Assembly: GCF_014360585.1 (NCBI RefSeq) | Contig: NZ_JACIXG010000058.1 | Location: 1-32,377 of the forward strand | Direction: 5' to 3' | Length of the DNA: 32,377 nt | Source: Nocardioides sp. | GTDB taxonomy: Bacteria > Actinomycetota > Actinomycetes > Propionibacteriales > Nocardioidaceae | Shown here: positions 14,939 through 21,703 of the stretch, piece after piece | Position numbering within the stretch: position 1 is the first letter of the stretch | Layout: the number at the start of each line of letters is the position of its first letter | Program-made: the position numbers and the translations under genes | Notes under the pieces: generated by a model | The model's input: the letters and a program-made list of their open reading frames with translations, nothing else | Databases searched by the model: none | What the model was told of the DNA's origin: nothing

Positions 14939-14954
14939 CGGAGTCCGTACTCCG
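14939..14954. repeat. Small perfect hairpin between lacI and ectA
   Basis: cggagt (14939-14944) and actccg (14949-14954) surround ccgt. It lies 28 bp past the lacI stop and 41 bp before the ectA start, so it could be part of the lacI terminator or of the ect promoter region. No U-run is present. Confidence 0.4.
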
Positions 14955-14982
14955 ATATGTGAGCGGGCCAGCGGCGCGCCGG

Positions 14983-15987
14983 TCAGGCAGACGTACGCCG
15001 CACCAGCTCCGGCGCGAAAACGACCCGCAGCGGGTGGGTCGTGGTGCCGTCGAGCTGGGCGAGGAGGAGCCGGACGGCCTCTCTCGCCATGTCTCCTATC
15101 GGGTTCTTGACGGTGGTGAGCGGGGGAGTGGTGCGCTCGGCGATGCCGAGGTCGTCGTAGCCGACGACCGCGATGTCTTCGGGGACGCGCCGGCCGGCCC
15201 GGCCGAGCGCGCGGAGCGCGCCCGCGGCCATCAGGTCGGAGGCGACCATCAGGCCGTCGATGTCCGGATGGTCGCGCAGCAGCTTCTCGCAGGCGGCCTC
15301 GCCGCCGTCCTCGGTGAAGTCGCCCTCGACGATGGCGTCGGTGGCGAGCCCGGCAGCGTCGAGAGCGGCCCGCCAGCCGGCGGCCCGATCGATGCCGGCG
15401 CTCATGTCGGCGGGCCCGGTGATGGTGCCGACGCAGCGGCAGCCGCGTTCGATCAGGATGTTGGTGACCTCGCGAGCGCCGGCGACGTTGTCAGGGTCGG
15501 TGTAGAAGACCTTCTCCGCGCCGGCCAACGGCCGGCCGATGAACGATGCGGGCAGCCCGATGCCCGCGAGATGGTCGGCGAGAGCGTCGTTGCGGTGGTG
15601 GGAGACGACGATCGCGCCGTCGACGTGTCCGCCACGCAGATAGCGCAGCGTCCGCTGCATCTCCTGACCCGGCTGGGCGATCAACAGCACGACCTGCAGG
15701 TCGCGCTGGGCGAGCGCCTGGGTCACCACGTGCAGGGTGCGGGCGAAGAACGGGTCGGCGAAGACCCGCTCGTCTGCCTCGGGGATGACCATGGCGACCG
15801 AGTCGGTGCGCCGGGTCACCAGCGACCGCGCCGCCGGGTTGGGCGTGTAGCCGAGCGAACGGACGGCCTCGGCGACGGCCTCGGCGGCCTTCGCGGAGAC
15901 GCGCGAGCCACCGTTGATCGCGCGCGACGCGGTCGCCCGGCTGACACCAGCCAGCCGGGCGACCTCGTCGAGCGTGGGCATGTTCAC
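14983..15987 (-). CDS. LacI family repressor, CebR-like
   Basis: 334 residues. The N-terminal HTH reads TLDEVARLAGVSRATASRAI, with hinge SLGYTPNPAARSL, followed by a periplasmic-binding-like effector domain (SVAMVIPEADERVFADPFF to DIAVVGYDDLGIAERTTPPLTTV). The chosen start is the GTG at 15987, whose GTGA overlaps the beta-glucosidase stop by 4 bp. The ATG six bases later (15981) is an alternative. As last gene of the sugar operon it probably represses that operon through the two AGCGCT-centred boxes upstream of the binding-protein gene, with a cello-oligosaccharide as inducer (inference from CebR/CelR). Confidence 0.88.
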   Translation of the reverse strand: MNMPTLDEVARLAGVSRATASRAINGGSRVSAKAAEAVAEAVRSLGYTPNPAARSLVTRRTDSVAMVIPEADERVFADPFFARTLHVVTQALAQRDLQVVLLIAQPGQEMQRTLRYLRGGHVDGAIVVSHHRNDALADHLAGIGLPASFIGRPLAGAEKVFYTDPDNVAGAREVTNILIERGCRCVGTITGPADMSAGIDRAAGWRAALDAAGLATDAIVEGDFTEDGGEAACEKLLRDHPDIDGLMVASDLMAAGALRALGRAGRRVPEDIAVVGYDDLGIAERTTPPLTTVKNPIGDMAREAVRLLLAQLDGTTTHPLRVVFAPELVRRTSA

Positions 15988-17441
15988 GCGCGCGCCGGAA
16001 CCCGGTTGTTGGCGGCGACGTCGGCGAACCAGAGACCGCTGTCCTTCGGCGTACGCACCTGTGTCTCGAAGTCCACGTGCACGATCCCGAACCGGTGCCG
16101 GTAGCCGTAGCTCCACTCGAAGTTGTCGAGCAGTGACCAGGCGAAGTAGCCGCGTACGTCCGCGCCCTGCTCCATCGCGTCGAGGGTCGCGCGCAGGTGG
16201 TTGTCGATGTAGTCGAGGCGAGCGGTGTCGTGCACGGCGCCATCCTCCACCACATCATCGTAGTAAGCGCCGTTCTCGGTGATGTAGACGGGAGGGGCGC
16301 CGTACTCCTCGTGCAGCCGGGTCAGCAGGCGGGTCAGCCAGACCGGGTCGATCTCCCAGTCGCGGTCGGTCGTGGGACGGCCGGTGCGCGGGGTGACGAA
16401 CTCGGCGCCGGGGTAGGGGTTCCCCCGCGGCAGGTCGGAGTGCACGAGCCGGCTGCCCAGCACCTGGTCGGGGTCGATCTCGAACGGCTTCGCCGCGATG
16501 GCGTTGCCGAAGTAGAAGTTGATCCCGAGCACGTCGAGCGGCGCGGAGATGACCTCCAGGTCGCCCTCGAGCACCCAGTCCTGCCACGGCCGGCCCTGGA
16601 AGGTGAGCCCCTCGGTGTCCGCGGCCAGGTCGTCGGCGTACTTGCCTCGGAACAGCGGCTCGAAGAACACCCGGTTGTGCAGGCCGTCGATCCGCCGGGT
16701 CATGTCGACGTCCTCGGGACGGTCGGCGTCGTAGGGGTCGACGACCGTCGGGTTCAGGGTGATGCCGAGGTGCTTGCCGTTCTCCGGCGTCGCGCCACGG
16801 CTGCGCAGCTCGTTGACCACGAGGCCGTGCCCGAGCATGAGGTGATGGGCCGCGACGATGCCGGCGACACCTTCCTGGCGACCCGGCGCGTGCTGGCCAC
16901 CGGAGTAGCCGAGGAACGCCGAGCACCACGGCTCGTTCAGCGTCGTCCAGTTGTCGACGCGGTCGGAGAGGGCGTCGTAGACGGTCGTGGAGTACTCCAC
17001 GAACCGGTAGGCGGTGTCCCGGCTGGTCCAGCCGCCCTGGTCCTCCAGAGCCTGGGGCAGGTCCCAGTGGTAGAGCGTGACCCACGGCGCGATCTCGGCC
17101 TCGAGGAGCTCGTCCACCAGGCGGCTGTAGAAGTCGAGCCCGGCCTGGTTGACCTTCCCGCCGTCGGGCCGGATCCGCGGCCACGCCGTCGAGAACCGGT
17201 ACGAGGCCAGGTTGAGGCGCTTCATCAGCGCGACGTCCTCGGGGACCCGGTGGTAGTGGTCGCAGGCCACCTCGCCGGTGTCGCCGCCCAGGACGGCGCC
17301 CGGGACCTTGGAGAAGGTGTCCCAGTTGCTGGGTGTGCGTCCGTCCTCGTCGACGGCTCCCTCGATCTGGTACGACGCGGTGGCTGCACCCCAGAGGAAG
17401 TTCTCGGGGAAGGTGCGGCCCTGGGGGGTCGAGGTGGTCAT
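15984..17441 (-). CDS. GH1 beta-glucosidase (BglC-like)
   Basis: 485 residues, a full (beta/alpha)8 glycoside hydrolase family 1 enzyme with no signal peptide, so it acts in the cytosol on imported beta-glucosides. The N-terminal signature FLWGAATASYQIEGA is present, with acid/base Glu170 (TLNEPW), nucleophile Glu389 (YITENGA) and the substrate-binding WSLLDNFEWSYGY near the end. The family retains anomeric configuration. Its ATG overlaps the permease stop by 4 bp, and its stop overlaps the lacI start by 4 bp. The arrangement mirrors cebEFG-bglC of Streptomyces, suggesting cellobiose as substrate. Confidence 0.94.
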   Translation of the reverse strand: MTTSTPQGRTFPENFLWGAATASYQIEGAVDEDGRTPSNWDTFSKVPGAVLGGDTGEVACDHYHRVPEDVALMKRLNLASYRFSTAWPRIRPDGGKVNQAGLDFYSRLVDELLEAEIAPWVTLYHWDLPQALEDQGGWTSRDTAYRFVEYSTTVYDALSDRVDNWTTLNEPWCSAFLGYSGGQHAPGRQEGVAGIVAAHHLMLGHGLVVNELRSRGATPENGKHLGITLNPTVVDPYDADRPEDVDMTRRIDGLHNRVFFEPLFRGKYADDLAADTEGLTFQGRPWQDWVLEGDLEVISAPLDVLGINFYFGNAIAAKPFEIDPDQVLGSRLVHSDLPRGNPYPGAEFVTPRTGRPTTDRDWEIDPVWLTRLLTRLHEEYGAPPVYITENGAYYDDVVEDGAVHDTARLDYIDNHLRATLDAMEQGADVRGYFAWSLLDNFEWSYGYRHRFGIVHVDFETQVRTPKDSGLWFADVAANNRVPARA

Positions 17442-18268
17442 CCTTTGACGGCTCCTTGCATGATGCCGGACACCAGGTGGCGTCCGGTCGCGATGAACAA
17501 CAGAAGTAGGGGTACGGTCGCGAGGATCGTTCCGGCCTGGACCAGGGCCATGTCGGCATGCCCCTGACCGGGTGCGACCTTGAGTGCGTCGAGCGCGGTC
17601 TGCAGGGTCTGCACGTCCGAGCCCTGCAGCACGATCAGCGGCCACATGAAGTCGGTCCACACCTGCATGAAGGTGAACAGAGCCAAGATCGCCATCGCCG
17701 GTCTCGCCGCTGGGATGGCGACGGTCCAGAACGTACGGATCATGGACGCGCCGTCGACGCGGGCCGCGTCGATGAGCTCGTCGGGGATCGCGTCGATGAG
17801 GTACTGCCTCATGAAGAAGACACCGAACGCGGTCACCATCCACGGCAGGATCACGGCGGGCAGGGTGCCGGTGAGACCGAGGTTGGAGAACTGCTTGAGC
17901 ATCGGCACCAGGGCCAGCTGGGTCGGCACCGCCATGGTGGCGACGACGAAGATCATGCCCACCTGGGAACCGCGGAAGCGGAGCTTGGCGAAGGAGTAGC
18001 CGGCCAGGGTCGAGAAGAGCACGACCGAGACCGCCGAGATCCCGGAGACGATGATCGAGTTGAGCAGCGCCGACCAGAAGTCGATCCGGTCGAAGACTCG
18101 GGCGGCGTTTTCGAAGAAGTGCCCTCCCGGGATCAGCGGCGGTGGTGCTTGGATCGCCCGCTGCCGGGTCACCGAGCCGATGACGAAGGACCAGTACAGC
18201 GGGAACGCCGAGCCCAGCAGGAACGCCACGAGCAGGCCATATACGAGGAATCCAGGTCGTCTTGTCAT
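17438..18268 (-). CDS. Carbohydrate ABC transporter permease, MalG/CebG type
   Basis: 276 residues, about six transmembrane helices. The cytoplasmic EAA loop contacting the ATPase is visible as DELIDAARVDGASMIRTF. The C-terminus ends HLVSGIMQGAVKG, typical of MalG-like subunits. It works with the MalF-type permease and binding protein upstream. A GGGGGTGG ribosome site precedes the ATG. The start codon lies in one arm of a perfect 10-bp inverted repeat and overlaps the stop of a possible 16-residue ORF. It overlaps the beta-glucosidase gene by 4 bp. Confidence 0.92.
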   Translation of the reverse strand: MTRRPGFLVYGLLVAFLLGSAFPLYWSFVIGSVTRQRAIQAPPPLIPGGHFFENAARVFDRIDFWSALLNSIIVSGISAVSVVLFSTLAGYSFAKLRFRGSQVGMIFVVATMAVPTQLALVPMLKQFSNLGLTGTLPAVILPWMVTAFGVFFMRQYLIDAIPDELIDAARVDGASMIRTFWTVAIPAARPAMAILALFTFMQVWTDFMWPLIVLQGSDVQTLQTALDALKVAPGQGHADMALVQAGTILATVPLLLLFIATGRHLVSGIMQGAVKG

Positions 18269-18317
18269 GACGCCACCCCCGTAGCGCGAGCGCCAGTGTA
18301 CGGACGCGGCGTCATGA
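18265..18317 (-). promoter_or_regulatory. Inverted repeat and short upstream ORF at the CebG-type start
   Basis: tcatgacgcc (18265-18274) and ggcgtcatga (18308-18317) are exact reverse complements with a 33-nt loop that contains the ribosome site. One arm includes the permease ATG. The other arm holds an ATG at 18315 that opens a 16-codon ORF (MTPRPYTGARATGVAS), whose TGA overlaps the permease ATG by 4 bp. This could tune permease translation. The short ORF has no clear ribosome site. Confidence 0.4.
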
Positions 18318-18325
18318 TCTTGGGG

Positions 18326-18345
18326 GTCGCTCGCTGTCGCTCGCT
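18326..18345. repeat. 10-bp tandem repeat at the end of the CebF-type gene
   Basis: gtcgctcgct occurs twice in a row (18326-18335, 18336-18345), touching the stop codon of the upstream permease. Role unknown; it lies in the 76-bp spacer between the two permease genes. Confidence 0.6.
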
Positions 18346-19337
18346 CATCGAAGGCTCCTACGTTGTACGGCCCGGGTGACCAGGAAGTTGATCAGCGCGA
18401 TCCCCACGATGATGAGGAAGAGCACCCAGGCGGCGGCGGCCGCACGTGGGTACGGGTTGGTCGTGGTCTGGGCGGTGTTGAAGACGTACATCGTCAAGGT
18501 CGTGTACTGGAAGTCGGAACCGCCCTGGAAACGCAGGTTGGTGTCGAAGATCCGGGGCTCGGTGAAGATCTGCAGGCCGCCGATGGTCGAGGTGACGATG
18601 ACGAAGATCATCGTCGGCCGGATCGAGGGCAGGGTGACGTGGAAGAACTGCTTCACCTTCGAGGCGCCGTCGATGTCGGCCGCCTCGTAGAGGTCCCGCG
18701 GGATCGCCTGCATGGCGGCGAGCATGATCAGCGCGTTGTAGCCGGTCCAGCGCCAGTTGACCATGGTCGCGATCGCGGTCCAGCTCGCGAACCGGTCGGC
18801 GTGCCACGGCACCTTCGGGAGGCCGAAGCCGTCGAGCGTCTGGTTGATCAGGCCCGTGCCGTCGGCGAAGATCGCGCCGAAGATCATCGCGGACGCCGCA
18901 GGGGCGACCACGAAGGGCAGCAGGATGCTCATCCGCCACAGGGTGCGGCCCCGGAGCCGGGTGTCGAGCAGGGCGGCGAGGATCGTCGCCACGATGATCT
19001 GCGGCACCGAGGAGAGCAGGAAGATCCCCATGGTGTTCCAGAAGGCCTTGCGGAAGACCGAGTCACCGAGGACGTGGGCGTAGTTGTCCCAGCCGACCCA
19101 TGGGCCGACCTCGGACCCGTAGGCGGGCCAGGAGAAGAAGGACAGATAGCCGGTGTAGAGCATCGGGTAGAGCCCGATGACGGCGAAGACCAGGAAGAAC
19201 GGCGCGATGTAGACGTACGGCGAGAACTTCAGGTCCCACCTGGAGAGCCGGTCACGCCAGGTCTGGCGGCGGGGGGACGCCCCGGCCGAGGTCGCCGTGG
19301 TGGCGTTCTCGACCGGGGCGGATGTGGTGGTCGGCAT
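18345..19337 (-). CDS. Carbohydrate ABC transporter permease, MalF/CebF type
   Basis: 330 residues. A cytoplasmic N-terminal extension of about 40 residues (Ser/Thr/Ala-rich) precedes SPYVYIAPFFLVFAVIGLYP, the first helix. About six helices in total. The EAA loop is YEAADIDGASKVKQFF. It pairs with the MalG-type permease to form the membrane channel. The start lies 3 bp after the binding-protein stop, indicating tight coupling. No ATPase gene is in the operon, so it probably uses a shared MsiK-type ATPase encoded elsewhere, as in Streptomyces ceb systems. Confidence 0.92.
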   Translation of the reverse strand: MPTTTSAPVENATTATSAGASPRRQTWRDRLSRWDLKFSPYVYIAPFFLVFAVIGLYPMLYTGYLSFFSWPAYGSEVGPWVGWDNYAHVLGDSVFRKAFWNTMGIFLLSSVPQIIVATILAALLDTRLRGRTLWRMSILLPFVVAPAASAMIFGAIFADGTGLINQTLDGFGLPKVPWHADRFASWTAIATMVNWRWTGYNALIMLAAMQAIPRDLYEAADIDGASKVKQFFHVTLPSIRPTMIFVIVTSTIGGLQIFTEPRIFDTNLRFQGGSDFQYTTLTMYVFNTAQTTTNPYPRAAAAAWVLFLIIVGIALINFLVTRAVQRRSLR

Positions 19338-19340
19338 CGA

Positions 19341-20633
19341 TCAGGACATTCCTTCGACGCCCTCGAGGAAGGTCGCCCACGACTTCTCGGGGTCGGTGCC
19401 CTCGTCGACTCGTCGGATCGCCTGCTGGAAGAGACCCAGGATGTCGGAGTACTTGTCACCCTTGAACGGGACACCCGCAGGCACGGCTTCCGCGCGGCTG
19501 GCGAGGATCTGCGAGGTCGGGGCGTCGTTGAAGTAGGGGTCCGTGGCGTTCTCCTCGGCCAGGACCGTCTGGGCCTCCAGGTTGGCCGGGAAGTTGCCGG
19601 CCACCTTCGAAGCGGCCACCTGGGACTCGGCGCTCGTCAGGTAGTTGGCGAACTCCTTGGCCTCCTCCGGGTGCTCCGACTGCGTCGGGACGGCGAGGTA
19701 GGAACCGCCCCAGTTGCCGCCACCGCCGGGGAAGGCGTCGACGATGTCCCAGCCCTTCACGTCAGGTGCGGAGTCCTTGATGTTGGCGAACATCCAGCCT
19801 GGGCAGGGGATGGTGGCGAAGCCGTCGTTGGTGAAGTTGGCCATCCAGTCCTCGCCCCACTGCTCGACCTTCGTCGACTGGGTGGGGGCGTGCTGCGCGA
19901 CCGTGTCGTAGACCTCCCGGAGCTCCGGGTTGTCCGCGTCGACCTTCTGGTCCTTGGTCTGGAAGGGGTACTCCACCTGGTTGAGCATCGCCTGGGCGAT
20001 CGCGCCGCTGGAGTCGTACCAGGCCGTCTTCGGCATCTTCTCCTTGAACTGCTCGCCGGTCGCGAAGTAGGTGTCCCAGTCGGTGAAGAGCTCCTTCACC
20101 GCCTCGCGGTCGCTCGGGAGCCCGGCCTTCTCGAAGAGGTCGGCGCGGTAGCAGAACGCCTCCGGGCCGGCGTCGGTCGGGTAGCCGATCTGCTTGCCGT
20201 CGGCGGTCTGGCCCTCGAGGAACTTCGACTCCATCCAGCGGTCGTCGAGCTCGTTGTCGGTGAGGTCGACGAACTGGTCGGAGGCGCCCTCGGCGAGCAG
20301 CGCGGGCATCATGTCGCCCTCGATGCCGACGATGTCGGTGAGGCCCTCGCCCGACTGCAGGCCGGTGGTGAGGCTCTGCTTCCAGGTGTCCCACTCGGCG
20401 ACGACGGTCTGCTTGACCTTGAAGGGGCGCTCAGGGTCGGCGTTCCACTTGTCGATGAGGTCGCCGTAGCCGAATTCGCTGAACGTCGTGATGGTCAGGG
20501 TGTCGTTCTTGCCGAGGTCGGCCGACTCGCTGGTGTCGTCGCTGCCGCCGCAGGCGGCGGCGACGCCGATCACGAGAGTGGCGACCGCGCCAGCGGCTAG
20601 ACCGCGGCGCCAGGACTTGGAGATCTTGGACAC
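19341..20633 (-). CDS. Extracellular sugar-binding lipoprotein, CebE-like
   Basis: 430 residues, family 1 solute-binding protein. The N-terminus is a lipoprotein signal (SKISKSWRRGLAAGAVATLV with lipobox AAAC, Cys28) followed by a Gly/Ser/Asp linker. The mature part has the typical TLTITTFSEFGYGDL start, SGEGLTDIVGIEGD, and IGYPTDAGPEAFCYRADLFEKAG. It captures the sugar outside the membrane for the two permeases. The GTG at 20633 was chosen because AGGAG precedes it and the signal peptide begins there. Cellobiose or cello-oligosaccharide is inferred from the GH1 gene and the operator boxes, not from binding-site residues. Confidence 0.9.
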   Translation of the reverse strand: MSKISKSWRRGLAAGAVATLVIGVAAACGGSDDTSESADLGKNDTLTITTFSEFGYGDLIDKWNADPERPFKVKQTVVAEWDTWKQSLTTGLQSGEGLTDIVGIEGDMMPALLAEGASDQFVDLTDNELDDRWMESKFLEGQTADGKQIGYPTDAGPEAFCYRADLFEKAGLPSDREAVKELFTDWDTYFATGEQFKEKMPKTAWYDSSGAIAQAMLNQVEYPFQTKDQKVDADNPELREVYDTVAQHAPTQSTKVEQWGEDWMANFTNDGFATIPCPGWMFANIKDSAPDVKGWDIVDAFPGGGGNWGGSYLAVPTQSEHPEEAKEFANYLTSAESQVAASKVAGNFPANLEAQTVLAEENATDPYFNDAPTSQILASRAEAVPAGVPFKGDKYSDILGLFQQAIRRVDEGTDPEKSWATFLEGVEGMS

Positions 20634-20662
20634 GGGGTGCTCCTGCACGTCTGTGTGGGGAG

Positions 20663-20676
20663 TGAGAGCGCTTCCA
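20663..20676. promoter_or_regulatory. Downstream CebR-like operator box
   Basis: tgagagcgcttcca matches the CebR/CelR consensus TGGGAGCGCTCCCA in 12 of 14 positions with the central AGCGCT intact. It lies downstream of the predicted promoter and 30 bp before the binding-protein start. Confidence 0.65.
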
Positions 20677-20694
20677 CTCTCGGGACTAGGGAGA

Positions 20695-20723
20695 GTGTGA
20701 TCGCGCTCACAAGGTCGTGTCAA
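20695..20723 (-). promoter_or_regulatory. Predicted sigma70-type promoter of the sugar operon
   Basis: On the minus strand TTGACA (20723-20718) is followed after 17 nt by TCACAC (20700-20695). The -35 is a perfect match and the -10 is weak. It sits between the two operator boxes, a layout that fits repression. Confidence 0.5.
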
Positions 20724-20752
20724 GTGGCTGGTAAGTAACGATTCTGTGTCTG

Positions 20753-20766
20753 TGGGAGCGCTTCCA
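20753..20766. promoter_or_regulatory. Upstream CebR-like operator box
   Basis: tgggagcgcttcca matches the CebR/CelR consensus TGGGAGCGCTCCCA in 13 of 14 positions. It lies upstream of the predicted -35 element, and its centre is 90 bp from that of the downstream box, compatible with looping by a LacI-type tetramer or paired dimers. Confidence 0.75.
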
Positions 20767-20792
20767 CAAAACTGGGGATGTGGCGGCGTCGA

Positions 20793-21626
20793 TCAGCCCG
20801 AGATGACAGTGAGCAGCCGCGCGGTCTCGGCGGCCATCGCGTCACGGCCGGCCCCGAGGTATCGGCGTTGGTCGACCAGGTCGCGGTCCGCGTCGAGCCG
20901 TTCCCGGACCGCTGCGGTGAAGGCCTTGTTGAGCTGGGTGGCGACGTTGATCTTGGTCATCCCGGCGGCGATCGCGGACCGAAGACCTTCGTCGCTCACC
21001 CCGGAGGAGCCGTGCAGGACCAAGGGGACGTCGACGGCGCGTCGAAGCGCTGCGATCAGGGCCTCGTCGAGCGTCGCGTCGCGGGTGGTCATCTTGTGGC
21101 TGGAGCCGACCGCGACGGCGAGGGCGTCGACGCCCGTGCTGGCGACGAACGCGGCCGCCTCCTCCGGGTCGGTGCGTACGCCCGGTGCGTGGACGCCATC
21201 TTTGCCGCCGACCTCGCCGAGCTCGGCCTCGACGTGGGCACCGCGGTCGTGGCAGCGGCGGGCGACGGCGGCGGTGCGGGTGAGGTTCTCCTCGTAGTCG
21301 AGCTGGGAGGCGTCGTACATCACCGACGAGAAGCCGAGGTCCACCGCGATCCCGACCAGGCGCTCGTCGGTCGCATGATCCAGGTGCAGCGAGATCGGCA
21401 TCGTCGAGCCGGAGGCGACCGCGATCGCGGCGTGGGCCAGCGGCGCCAGGCCGCCGTGATAGCGCACGGCGTTCTCGCTGATCTGCACGATGAGCGGCCG
21501 GTTCGCGGTCTCGGCTCCCGCCGCGATGGCCTCGACGGTCTCCAGGTTGATCGCGTTGAAGGCGGCGACACCGCGGCCTTCCGCATAGGCAGCGCTGACG
21601 AGCGTGGCGGTGGTCGTGAGGGGCAT
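20793..21626 (-). CDS. Class II ketose-bisphosphate aldolase
   Basis: 277 residues, zinc-dependent class II aldolase of the FbaA/GatY/KbaY family, which cleaves fructose- or tagatose-1,6-bisphosphate to dihydroxyacetone phosphate and glyceraldehyde-3-phosphate. Visible are LHLDHATDE (Asp83 catalytic, His84 zinc), HVEAELGEVGGKDG, AVGSSHKM and LVLHGSSGVSDE. At under 300 residues it is nearer the short GatY/KbaY type than glycolytic FbaA, so its sugar is uncertain. It ends 160 bp before the sugar-operon start on the same strand, separated by the operator region, so it probably has its own promoter. Confidence 0.88.
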   Translation of the reverse strand: MPLTTTATLVSAAYAEGRGVAAFNAINLETVEAIAAGAETANRPLIVQISENAVRYHGGLAPLAHAAIAVASGSTMPISLHLDHATDERLVGIAVDLGFSSVMYDASQLDYEENLTRTAAVARRCHDRGAHVEAELGEVGGKDGVHAPGVRTDPEEAAAFVASTGVDALAVAVGSSHKMTTRDATLDEALIAALRRAVDVPLVLHGSSGVSDEGLRSAIAAGMTKINVATQLNKAFTAAVRERLDADRDLVDQRRYLGAGRDAMAAETARLLTVISG

Positions 21627-21658
21627 GAGGCGAAGTGTTCCAGCCGGATCACAGTGAA

Positions 21659-21690
21659 ACGGCCGCCGACCCGGTGGGGTCGACGGCCGT
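21659..21690 (-). terminator. Terminator hairpin after typA
   Basis: acggccg-c-cgaccc (from 21659) pairs with ggggtcg-a-cggccgt (to 21690): 13 paired bases, one mismatch, and a 4-nt loop. On the minus strand it starts 13 bp past the typA stop and is followed by tttca, a short U-run. It also separates typA from the aldolase gene. Confidence 0.75.
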
Positions 21691-21703
21691 CACGAGGAGT
21701 CGG

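Noticed and set aside
18363..20600. A plus-strand open frame of about 745 codons opposite the permease and binding-protein genes
   Set aside because: Shadow of GC-rich coding sequence on the other strand, with no recognisable domains.
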